Below are positions 54,801-64,000 of a stretch of DNA of 64,000 bases, one piece after another; positions within the stretch are counted from its first letter, which is position 1, and every line of letters starts with the position of its first letter. The notes below the pieces were generated by a model. It saw only the letters and a program-made list of their open reading frames with translations, had not been told where the DNA came from and did not search any database. The position numbers were made by a program, and so were the translations under genes. The DNA lies in the NCBI GenBank assembly GCA_009667805.1, contig CM019066.1:332760077-332824076 (forward strand). Reading direction: 5' to 3'. Origin of the DNA: Leptobrachium leishanense. Taxonomy: Eukaryota > Chordata > Amphibia > Anura > Megophryidae.

Positions 54801-55939
54801 CCCCTTAGTGACCGGGCGGTTTTACACAAATCCGTCCTTTAGTGACCGCTGCTGTTTTTACGTTTCTGCGCTGTTAGTGTTTAGGTGAAATTTTCCTCTT
54901 ACTCGTTTATTCAACCCACACATATTATACACCCTTTTTCCCGCCTTTAAATGGACTTTCTAGAAATACCTTTATTTCCATCATATTGAATAATTTACTA
55001 TAAAAAAAATATGAAATATGATGAAAAAAATGGTAAAAACACACTTTTTCGTAATTTAATCCCCAAAAGCTACAACCACCAATAAAGACCCCAGCTAAAT
55101 AGTTTCAAAATTTTATCCCGAGAATAGAAATACCCAATTTTTACATGTTTTTGCCTTTTAACCCTTTCACTGCTGAGCCAGTTCACCTATGTGCGCTGCG
55201 CTCATTCTGACCATTTTGTGCTAATTATTTTGAGATGACAGCCTAGGTCCTATTTAATTAAACCCCCCAGACAATTTTTTTTTAAAAAAAAACAATTTTT
55301 TTTTTTTATTTAATTTTTTTTTTTTTTTTTTAAATATCAGGCCTTTCAAATGATGTCAAATATGACCATCTAGCTGCCATGGATCGGGAGATAAAGGGAT
55401 CCTTAGGATCCCCTTATCTCTATATGGCAGCTAGATGGTTAACTGGCCCACTGACATCCTCACACATATGGTGAGGTTGTCAGTGGGTGGGGGGGACCTG
55501 GAGGCTAGGCTGACATCCAAGATGTCAGTCCCCCTCCAGGTTCGAATCACATTTTGGTGCCAATTCGCGCTAAAACGCGATCCGGCGGCGAAACGGTTAA
55601 AAGACTCTCCCCTTTTCAGCGGTGCAAAAAGCATCTCCCCAGCTTCAATGGTTGGGGAGATAGAGGGCTCCGAAGGAGCCCCCCCCTCCCCTCCATTGAT
55701 TTGAATGGGGGCACCTGCTGATGACGTCACCACGCAGCGTGGCGACGTCATCAGCCTCGCCTGCCCATGTAAATCACATGGGCAGGCTTCCTCCCTGCCA
55801 GATCACCGAGGGATCCAGCGAGGGAGGTGAGTATCGGGCGGGAGGGGGATTTGGCGCCGCTGACGTACCCTGTACGTCCGCGGGTCTAAGGGAGACCTGT
55901 GGACAGGACGTACAGGGTACGTCAGGGGTCCTTAAGGGG
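54801..55939. mobile_element. Non-autonomous TTAA-target element made of serial hairpins
   Basis: Ends CCCCTTAGTGACCGGG and GGTCCTTAAGGGG are inverted and flanked by TTAA at 54797-54800 and 55940-55943, pointing to piggyBac or Kolobok. From about 55365 to 55925 at least seven separate hairpins follow each other almost without spacer. They include CTAGCTGCCAT...ATGGCAGCTAG, CCCACTGACA...TGTCAGTGGG, CATCTCCCCA...TGGGGAGAT and GCTGATGACGTC...GACGTCATCAGC. The remaining three are CCTGCCCATGT...ACATGGGCAGG, GGGCTCC...GGAGCCC and GACGTACCCTGTACGTCC...GGACGTACAGGGTACGTC. No coding frame is credible. Confidence 0.9.
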
Positions 55940-55965
55940 TTAATGTATTGTTTCATCGTCAACAT

Positions 55966-56035
55966 CATAGGACATACTTGAAAATGAGAGAAATCTCAAT
56001 GTATCCTTCCTGGTAAAATACTGTGCAAATAAATA
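55966..56035 (+). repeat. SINE tail fragment
   Basis: GGACATACTTGAAAATGAGA, ATCTCAATGTATCCTTCC, TGGTAAAATACTGTGCAAAT ending AAATAAAC; the CORE-SINE tail without its head. Confidence 0.75.
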
Positions 56036-56212
56036 AACTGCAGCACTGCAATGTGGAGACAGTGGGGGACTTTTTAACCCTGCATCTCTGATTTTTACAC
56101 TGTGCAAGGTCAAGTGAGGTGTCTGTCACTGGAAAGGTCAGAGTCTGGCCTTTCCAATGATACCAAATATGACCAAGTAATGTGTGAAAATAAAAAAAAT
56201 GAAATAAAAGGG
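56036..56212. repeat. Relic of a TTAA-family element
   Basis: GGCCTTTCCAATGATACCAA at 56150 parallels 54596 and 36610; ends not found. Confidence 0.4.
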
Positions 56213-57291
56213 TTAAGGGATTATTCACTAACCTCCGAATTAACCCAAAATTCACCTTTCATTGCAATATCAGGGCAATTTGTCTATTCATAAAGCTGTT
56301 AATTCGCCAAATACTGGTGAATTGATATCAAAATATGGTGCAGTTAGTCGCAATTCGGTGATCTTCTGCAGCAGAGAAATGGTTAATCTATTCAGAGAAC
56401 ACCAAACAGCACTGAAAATGTCGATGAAATGCCCTGATTTTCAGTGATTACGTTCGACATGTTTAAATAGGCAAATTCCATAATATTCAATGTTAAAAAA
56501 TATATTGTAATAAAATAAATATTTATTATTTAGAAAAAAATGTAGGCATTTTTCTGGATTTTTCCAGCGAAATTTTTGATACTCATCCTTTAAATTTTTC
56601 ATAATTAAAATTTTTTATTTTGATAGTAAAGAACAATAAGTAAAAAAAAAAGACAAGAAAGTACATACTGTAAAGAACAATAAAGGAAATGCGGAAGAAA
56701 ATACATCAAAATTGGTAAGGTTCATAGCAGGAAGCGAAAGAAATCATCATCCCCTAAATCACAGTGACACTGAAAGTAAGGGCTGAAGCCCAGACCTGTC
56801 AACCACGAGGACACACGACCACACCCCAAATAGGGGGGGGTCAGAAAAGGAGTAGAGAAAAAAAAAGGGGGCCCATTTGTTTTTAATTCTGTAACAGACC
56901 ATTTTGTTATAGGACCTTTTTTATTATTTTCACACATTTTCATGCATTTTTATTGTTTTAAAAAGACTGTCATGTATTCTATTGACAGAACGCCCAGCTG
57001 CAACAAAATTCTGGTGAAATGCCCTCATTTTCGGTGTTTCAGTTCGACAGGTTTAACCAGGCGAATCCCATAGGATTCCATGTATAAAATGTAATATCTT
57101 TTTTAATTTATTATAAAAGACCATTTATTTTTTCATTTTCTGCAAAAAGCCTTTTTATTTTTTAGAACACCTTTTTTATTTTTTGGACAAAATTTTTGTT
57201 TCTCAATTTTTTAAAAAAAAGCAGTTTTATTTTATTCTGGAACATACCTTTTTTTTTTAAAGGACTCTTTTTTTTATCTAGACACATTTTT

Positions 57292-59982
57292 TTTATTTTT
57301 TTTAAAATTCTTTATTTACAGAATTATACATAACAGTAAATTCACGAAATCAAACGTAGAAAAAGACAGCCGTCTAGGGCTGGCCAAACTAACTACGGTC
57401 AGCCAGTCAGACAATGTATGATGCAAGTAGTAACAAGTCAATAAAGGAATAATAAAAAACAAAAAACAAAAAGCAAGAAGTCCCAACCTCAGGGAAGAGA
57501 GAAAACACGAAAGAAACACATAAGCATGTAGGACTATCAACGTAAATGCCACAAATTGTCCTGATAGATTATACTCAGAGCTTATCTATAGACCAGTAAC
57601 ACGTAAACAGAGAAGAAAAAAGCTGGGGTGGATAAACGATATCGCTCAGGTCTCAGTCTGGCTGAAGTTCTGGAGGGTCCGGCGAGATGCCCGCCGCTTC
57701 AAGGTCTGACCAGGCGGCTTCAGGATCAGTGATGGTGTAGGGGACATTATTATGTGTCACCACCAATGCGCCCGCCAAGCCCCACTGATAACGGATCCCC
57801 CTCCGACGAAGAACCGCAGTCACAGGATGGAACCGCCTGCGAGCAAGCAGAGTCTGGAATGGAAGATCGTGATACAAAGCCAACATGGAGCCCTGTCGGA
57901 TAAAATCTCTGCACGTGAATACAACACGTTATATATATTGGATTTATCAGCCAAGCCTCCAATATATCAGGGACTATTATTTCATAAGAAACTTATACGA
58001 GACACAAATATCAATCGTTTATATTTCCTATAAATTCTCCTGAATTCTTTTAATTGTCTGTGTTTTGCTTTGAAAAATACAATAATCAATAATTGGATAA
58101 AAATATATATATATTTATTACGTATACAAAAAAGTTTCAAATCTCATATCATAAACAAAAATTTATAAACCACAATCCATCAGCATATAAAAACTAGCTC
58201 CACAATATATGTATCTCCGGTTAGTAACTGCATATATGATTAATATCATCTACCTTATCAGTTGGTAACTAATACACAAATGTATTTTAATAGTAGAATA
58301 TTTTCTACTGTAAATATAATAAAATATACCTTGATTATAAACATATATTTCGTGAATATAAATCTATATTACAGAATATTAACTCTTATTCCTATACCCA
58401 AAAGACAAAATATCTTTTGTTTTAAAACTTAAGACAGACCAATAAAATTAATTATGACACGTCTTAGCACTTAACTCTTGCCTTATCACACAAAAACATT
58501 CTAGATTTCTTCATGTCTGGCACTTCTTAAAAAAATATAAAAGACTTCACCCAGGAATGAACTCTGTAAAAAAAATCTCGTTCATTTCTAAACCTAGAGA
58601 AAATAGAAAGAAAAACGGTCTTTAAAAACAAAATGGCTACAGACATCCATTTTAAATTTTTCCTTTCTGTAATATACCCGACAGCCCTCAAATTTCACTG
58701 GATCTCTCGTGCCAGGAGCAGACATAAGCTTGACCTTAAATGCTACGTGACGAAAGGCCACCACGACATCACGGGGTGTCCCCTTCGAAAGCGACGCAGG
58801 CCTCCGAACTCTGAATACCGATCCGATCACATCTGGCTTGTCAGGAGGAAGTCCCGCCATCCGAAGGGCCAAACGAGACACATAAGCTGGGAGTTCATCC
58901 GACGACACAGAGTCCAGGATGCCCCTGACCCTGACGTTACGACGGCGGTGTCTTGTTTCCAGCATCTCCACAGAGCGGGACAAAAGCTTGACCTGGGATC
59001 TTAGACCAGCGACCTGTCCCAACAGGTGAGTATGTTCCGATAGTATGTTCCGATAGTGAGTATGTTCCGACTGTAGAGGTCGTCACCTGCACTGCTGTCA
59101 CCTGCGCAGGAATTGCTGCAACCTCTTCTCGAACCGCCGCCACTTCAGGCTTCCATACCCCCCGGATCTCCCGGAGTTCGTCCAAGATCCTCCGAAGGTC
59201 TCTTTTCGTAAGAGGAAGATCATCATCCTCCTCCTGCCGTCGTTCCTCAGGCTGAGTCATACGTGTTTCGAGTGAGGTTGATCTCGCTTGTTGCGGTTGG
59301 GCACCCGGTCTCAAAACGTCCTGTCTTAACGAAGCCACACTACTGCTGGCTGAAAGCTGGTGTTCCTCGGCCAAATCCCCGTCAGAGAGGCCACCAGCAG
59401 CAAGTGAGGCACTCAAAGACGCCGTCAGCGCTGCTTTTCGTTTCTTTTGAACCTGTTTTTTTGCTGCTGCAGATAGTGGTTGGGAATCTGGTTTCCGAGA
59501 TTGCGGGGAGATCCAGGTCATCGCAGATCTACCACCCGAGTGCCAGGGGTCCTCTTCATCTTCCGAAAAATCGTAGCCCGGGGGGAGGGATGAGGAGATC
59601 GCATCTCCTTTCGAAGTGGACCCACCTCTCATGGAGTCCCGAATGTCCCTCTGTCTGGACCCCAGCCTCTGTGAGCGACCGGTGGGCATGTCACCAAAAG
59701 CACAGGCACAAGGAGGAAGAGCGGTAAAAGGTCTTAGCAATCTCCTTCCAGGCTTCCAGAATGGCCGCTAGTACTAGGCCCCAATTGTGCCGCGGGGGTT
59801 AATCCGCTCCGGAGCATCAATTTCAGGGGTAAGGCAAACTTACCGAGTCCCCCAGTGCCTCCAGAGACAGTAGAGCGTTTCTCAAGTTCGAGCAAGCGGC
59901 GGAAATAACTTTAAAAGCCGTGTTTATCACGGACCTCCTTCAACATGCAGCCGCTCGCTTCCTCGGCTAGCTCCGCTCCCCT
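57292..59982 (-). mobile_element. Half-LINE: ORF1-only L1-like retrotransposon
   Basis: Flanked by CTAGACACATTTTT at 57278-57291 and 59983-59996, a 14-bp duplication of target-primed type. On the minus strand it runs from a GC-rich 5' UTR (59982-59741) through ORF1 to a 3' UTR with AATAAA (complement at 57311-57316) and an A-rich tail. There is no endonuclease or reverse transcriptase region: the unit ends soon after ORF1. This is the organisation of half-LINEs, which move with enzymes from full elements. An AT-rich segment at about 57910-58630 interrupts ORF1. Confidence 0.8.
57653..59740 (-). pseudogene. L1-like ORF1 protein, interrupted
   Basis: Domains in order: a disordered N-terminus (from 59740, or from the internal Met at 59686, MPTGRSQRLGS); a coiled coil (TKRDLRRILDELREIRGVW then LRSQVKLLSRSVEMLETRH); an RRM-like domain (RRRNVRVRGI, PRDVVVAFRHVAFKVKLMSA, VKFEGCRVYY); and a separate C-terminal domain at 57886-57653 (LALYHDLPFQTLLARRRFHP, GIRYQWG). 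L1 ORF1 proteins are RNA-binding trimers packaging element RNA. Lesions: a 13-bp tandem duplication (AGTATGTTCCGAT twice, about 59037-59062) shifts the frame, and an AT-rich block separates RRM from CTD. The two sides of that block overlap in homology by about 15 codons (RDPVKFEGCRVYY against RDFIRQGSMLALYHD), so two ORF1 copies may be joined here. Confidence 0.8.
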
Positions 59983-60325
59983 CTAGACACATTTTTAATA
60001 ATTTTTTTACTGGTTTAAACACCTATTAGGAGAATAGGAGACTTCCTGTTTTTAATTTGTGGGGTTTTTTTTGCAGTTCGGTGGACTTCGCCAATGTCAA
60101 TTTGTCACAGTTCGGGCGGTTATTGGCACAGTTCAGTGGTTTTCACCCAACGTCCGGTAACTGCTTCAGTGATTCCAATTTCGACAAAATACGTTGTCCA
60201 TCCGCTAAGTAGTGAATTCACAGTTTTTTGGGCCGAAATGGAATCGCAAGATGTGTGCCGAAGTACGTCGAAAATCAAGCTCCGAAATTTCACGCAATTT
60301 CTGTGCATTGTGAATAGACCCTTAA

Positions 60326-60862
60326 GTGTTCGATACTGGCGTGATGTGCCCAGTAACAATGCAAAGTTTTCCACTTGATTTATTAAGGACTTGGATGGTG
60401 TTGCGGTAAGAGGTTTCTGAGCATCTTGGCCACCAGGTATAGAGACTCGCACTCATCGCGTGTGTGAGTCCTTTTACCTAAAATGGGTAATATATTGATC
60501 TCTCACTGGGCACAGTTACCACTTAGTAAATTTCCGATTTTCTCACAGCTAGACCACAATATATCAGAAGGATCGCAATCAGAAATAATCGCTGATTAGT
60601 ACATACCGCCCTATATATCAATGTTGAGTTTCGCTCAGCAACTTGTTTTCTCTTCTCTTTCCATAAAGGTTGGGGTGTCACGGTGGCAGTACCACCAGGC
60701 ACGCACCACCCTATACTTGCCCTCCGATCCTTGGAAATGGTCGGTCTGTATATATATCCCTATGAATATAACTCGCAGGAAGGTGAGGCCTTGGTTCCTG
60801 AGAGAAGCCCCTATATGCAGAGATGCAGGGTAAACTGCAAGGACAGGTGAAAGCAAAGGGTT
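60326..60862. other. No gene seen
   Basis: Mixed sequence with short frames only. Confidence 0.4.
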
Positions 60863-60981
60863 AACAAAAGACCTCTGTACGGCAATACCAAAGATTCCCT
60901 GCACTGAAAGACCGGTCTTTAGGATAGCCGGGTCTAATCTAAAGGAAAGTATTACCTTGAAGCCGTACAGAGTCTTTTGTT
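60863..60981. repeat. Inverted repeat, about 20-bp arms
   Basis: AACAAAAGACCTCTGTACGG and its near-complement at 60962-60981 (one extra C on the left) enclose about 78 bases. Confidence 0.85.
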
Positions 60982-61533
60982 ATATGCAGATGACAGGGTT
61001 ACCTGGAAACGGTACAGGCAAGGAATATAGCATAGAATAGTCATAGAGGAAAGCCAAAGGTCATAACCAGAGAGAGTACGTCATACAGGATACAGGAATC
61101 AGAACCAGAAGGGAAGTCAGCCAAGCCAAAATCAGTAACCGGAGAATCTGAATGGAACATAAACAGCAAAACAAAATACAGCAATAGACAGAACAAAATA
61201 CACAGAAGGAACTGACATAAACTGGAACAGAAATAAGAGGCAATAACTGAACCAGGATTAACAAACGGAGGATATCAGGAACAAAGCAAGGAGCTTTCAG
61301 GACACAGGATGCAAGGAGACCAGGCAAAGGAAAGTGACCCAGCAATGTCTTATGGGTACATAGCTCTAATATAGGCAGGGGAATCAGGGCAAGGATCAAC
61401 AGGTGAGCAGCACACAGAACACCAATTAACCCCTGGGAGGCCACCCAGAAATTGGCAGCAACAGAAACACAAGGGAAAAAACATATATACAAATACAGAG
61501 GGCAGGAAGACAGATTTTCCAGCACAGAACGTG
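60982..61533. repeat. A/G-rich degenerate repeat
   Basis: Many variants of CAGGAACAAAxCAAGGA and GGAACAGAAATAAGAG over 500 bases. The long minus-strand frame here results from the purine bias. Family unknown. Confidence 0.45.
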
Positions 61534-61842
61534 ACATGGGGTCAGACAAGTGGTAGTAAGAGCGGAAGGAACATCCATGAGAATGGACGACCCTTCCACT
61601 TGACACCCGTCTGGCCGCCTCGCTGAGCGCAGTTAGTGCCCTCAAGTCTCGATCCTCCTATGGAGGATTGCGCTGTGCAAACCCATCAACGTGCATTCTA
61701 GCGCTTTGACAGGGATGCTTGCTGCACGGACGCGGCATGGCCACTGTCGCGCGCGCACATGGCCGCTGTCGCACAACGCTGCGACGGACGTCGGAAGGCA
61801 CATCTGTACGGGCACACATAATGCGCTCATCTGACCCCAGCC
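61534..61842. mobile_element. Probable PIF/Harbinger MITE, family B copy 5
   Basis: The right end GCGCTCATCTGACCCCAGCC followed by TTA is clear; the interior is CpG-rich (ACGGACGCGGCATGGCC). The left end (GGGGTCAGACAAG at about 61537) is degraded. Confidence 0.6.
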
Positions 61843-61949
61843 TTAGTGTTCTGCTTTGGCATTCATGTTCTGTGCGTAGGGAAGGTTAAATCTGATGAAC
61901 ATAAGGCATTTTTAAGTCACTACTACTAGGAAAGATGTTGTGGACATGT
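61843..61949. other. No gene seen
   Basis: Short spacer. Confidence 0.4.
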
Positions 61950-62164
61950 ATTTTTTTTATTCTTTTTTGAGAAAGGATTTTACCAGGAAGGATACATTGA
62001 GATTTCTCTCGTTTTCAAGTATGTCCTGGGTGGCAAGTATGTACCGTTAAGTGTCTTGCCCAAGGACACTTACTGGAGAGGTGCTGTTGCTGGGATCAAA
62101 CCTGTGTCTCCACAGTCTCCACGGTTATAGAGCAGTGACATTACCTCTACTCCACCCAGCCGGC
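61950..62164 (-). mobile_element. tRNA-derived CORE-SINE, minus strand
   Basis: Same family as 6367-6576. Here the CORE is better kept (GTGTCCTTGGGCAAGACACT on the minus strand), the tRNA head differs by short changes near the B-box, and the A-tail is interrupted. Confidence 0.85.
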
Positions 62165-63368
62165 ATTTATACTAAAAATAAATGGTAACAAAGCCAGTAA
62201 AATATATATATGTGATATAACTTTGGCACTGTCGAAAAGTAACACAATATCACACGTGATGCATCTGTGAAACTGCTGAACCATTTTTAAAATGATTAAC
62301 CTACAGACAGAATTATTTTTAGGTGACAGGCCTCCTTTAAGCTACGTGACCCATTCACAAAAGAAAGAGCACGCCGACACTTGTGACAGTCTGATTTTTA
62401 GCAGCCAGAGAGAAAAAAAAAATCAAACTGCTGACGGCTTCCTAACAGAAAGACCAAGGTTTGCATCTTAACAACAAAGAGCTGATAAATGCAAAAGCAG
62501 CTGGATCAAGCCCAGTGCTGTCTCTGTCTTGATATCAGGTACGCTGCAATTCCATGTCAGATTAATTTATGATCCTGCCATTTTGTTCCCAGAGAAAACT
62601 TAAACCAAGACTGTTGCGGTGCAATGTCAAAGTGAATTTACCAATGAAAGCTTACACATGAAATGCTAAAAGCTATACTTATTGTGCATGCGACTGGCAT
62701 TTCATCCTGCAGGATTATTCCATTTCTCAGACTGTGGGAAAGCAGAGGATTGTAGATCGCGAGCGGCGGAGGAGCCACAATATTTAAGCTGTTCTGCTCA
62801 TTATATAAAAAAAATAATAAAATAAAAAGGAAGGCACAGCCTCATGTTATATGTTAGAGGCAATATAGGTTTTTCATGCAAAATTATCTAGCTAACGATC
62901 GTATATTGGTCATTTTGTAACAGAAATGCCTATGCGACTTAATAAATGCCAAATTCTTATTTACTCAAATAAATAATGATATATCTACTTGTGAAATTAA
63001 TTATTTGGTGGACTTTTAATTCCCGCACATCCATTTTTCTATCTATACCAGATAAATGTTTGATTGTTTATTCTTTGCCTTTGCTGTTAAATTTACTAGC
63101 ACAAAATGTAGCGTGGAATGTGAATAGGGGCAGGGTAATAGACCATAGGTTTATTAGCAGGCGAATGGAAAAAGCCCTTTCCCCCTATAGGGTTAATTGT
63201 CAACTGACATCTGATTAGGTCTGTCCTGCCCTTATAGGAGCCATGGTTCCCTCTGAGACAGGTAGTCTTTGTGCTGGGTGCAGTAGCCAAGGAGGAAAGA
63301 AAAAAAAAAGAAAAAGGGACAATATGAAGGCACACAAAAAAGACTTAACCCAACTAATGATCAATAAA
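62165..63368. other. Unique sequence, no gene; candidate conserved non-coding stretch
   Basis: 62340-62800 is free of repeat signatures and low-complexity tracts except A8 runs, with balanced composition and many TAAT/TTAT and TGTCAAAG-like words. This texture resembles conserved regulatory DNA, an impression that needs alignment to test. The rest shows nothing. Confidence 0.35.
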
Positions 63369-63864
63369 CCAACTTGCACAGGGAGTGCAACAGGAGTGCC
63401 AACGACACAATAACTTTAATGCAACAAAAGGCACACAACAACATATGAGTGATTGAAAAATGATCATAAAGAGTCCTACAGAAGTCTAAACGGCAAATGA
63501 AAAAAGGTTGTTATTGACCACACAGCATTTTTATATATCTCACAATAGAGACAGGATAGTGAGAGGTCTGAATCAAATGTAAACTGACTATTATCTCAGC
63601 GGTTCTAGCCGCCTACACACCTACTAACTACCATCAGAAAGCCTAGGTCAAAGGATAATGATTAGTCGTAGGACTCAAACCAATATAAGGTGACTGTTAA
63701 AAGGTATAACGAAGCATAGCTCGACAGATTTCGCCAGTACCGGGCTTAGTCCTGAGGCCTCAGGACTAAGCCTGGTAACATGCGAAACGCGTCGAGCTAT
63801 GCTTTTTTATACCTTTTCTAGTCCTAGAGTTGGGCACTCCTGTTGCACTCCCTGTGCAAGTTGG
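63369..63864. repeat. Palindromic element with 35-bp inverted ends
   Basis: CCAACTTGCACAGGGAGTGC... (63369-63403) is matched by its complement at 63829-63864. Near its right end lies a second palindrome, 63699-63817, with about 59-bp arms meeting at CCTGAGG|CCTCAGG. Each arm of that palindrome holds one copy of the hairpin-AAACGCGT motif (GCGAAACGCGTCGAGC on the right, a decayed version on the left). Family unknown. Confidence 0.8.
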
Positions 63865-64000
63865 TTAAGCGAAGGAGGAAAGATCTGAAGTTGAGTATAT
63901 TCTGCTCTTTATTATTGGTAAGCGGCTTAGCCACCCAATACTATAGTTAGACTCCACATGAGGATAGGCTTTACTTTATATTGGTTATATATTTGTTGAC
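63865..64000. other. No gene seen
   Basis: Window end; unique sequence. Confidence 0.4.

Larger units (their letters stand above)
56217..60321. mobile_element. Old TIR element (TTAA flanks) with nested half-LINE
   Basis: Ends GGGATTATTCAC and GTGAATAGACCC are inverted; TTAA lies at 56213-56216 and 60322-60325. The left part shares the core of the CAGGGTTATTC family (AAATGCCCTGATTTTCAGTG, CCATAATATTCAATGTTAAA), and 56980-57090 repeats it, so the element is a composite. Between 57292 and 59982 a LINE-derived unit is inserted. 56600-56900 holds another A/G-rich insertion I cannot classify. Confidence 0.65.

Noticed and set aside
55431..55981. Frames of 86-106 codons on both strands
   Set aside because: They translate serial hairpins of a TTAA element.
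61061..61645. 194-codon minus-strand frame rich in Leu, Cys and Phe, membrane-protein-like
   Set aside because: It is the complement of a purine-rich degenerate repeat; composition alone explains the hydrophobic translation.

Overview
This looks like an intergenic, repeat-dominated stretch of a vertebrate genome, most likely an anuran amphibian. The evidence is the mix of elements: a CR1 LINE whose ORF1 carries an esterase domain, L2 tails, CORE-SINEs, Tc1 elements with known vertebrate-type termini, very many hAT and PIF/Harbinger MITEs, and an AT-rich background with scattered CpG-rich islands. I cannot name the species. I see no host protein-coding gene, rRNA, tRNA gene or CRISPR array. 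Every protein I can recognise belongs to a mobile element, and every one longer than a short exon is damaged.

Layout. 1-1083 is unique AT-rich DNA. 1084-4842 is a minus-strand CR1 LINE. 4850-9180 holds small MITEs and a SINE. 9221-10457 is a nearly complete Tc1 element inside an older repeat. 14000-15180 is an element with long terminal inverted repeats (TIRs) and an uncharacterised transposon protein. 15225-18267 is two abutting hAT elements, the second with a cloverleaf-like set of inverted repeats. 20989-21695 is a giant hairpin with 325-bp, almost perfectly matched arms. 24354-28820 holds a repeat with 70-bp direct ends, two further Tc1 elements and a three-deep nest (hAT MITE, Tc1, SINE). 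29769-37846 is an 8.1-kb TIR element with an 8-bp target-site duplication (TSD). It carries a five-exon Myb/SANT-like gene that was later broken by a second hAT landing on a splice donor. 38640-55000 is mostly MITEs (Harbinger, hAT, TTAA families) in unique sequence. 54801-55939 is a TTAA element made largely of consecutive hairpins. 56217-60321 is an old TIR element with a nested ORF1-only LINE (half-LINE). 61900-64000 has a SINE, unique sequence and a palindromic element.

There is no operon-like cooperation to describe. The recurring relation is insertion order: which element interrupts which, dated by intact target duplications. The most interesting items are the spliced Myb-like gene with tandemly duplicated exon-intron units, the 325-bp hairpin, the uncharacterised transposon protein at 14.3-15.0 kb, and a hairpin-plus-AAAC motif that recurs in at least six unrelated repeats.
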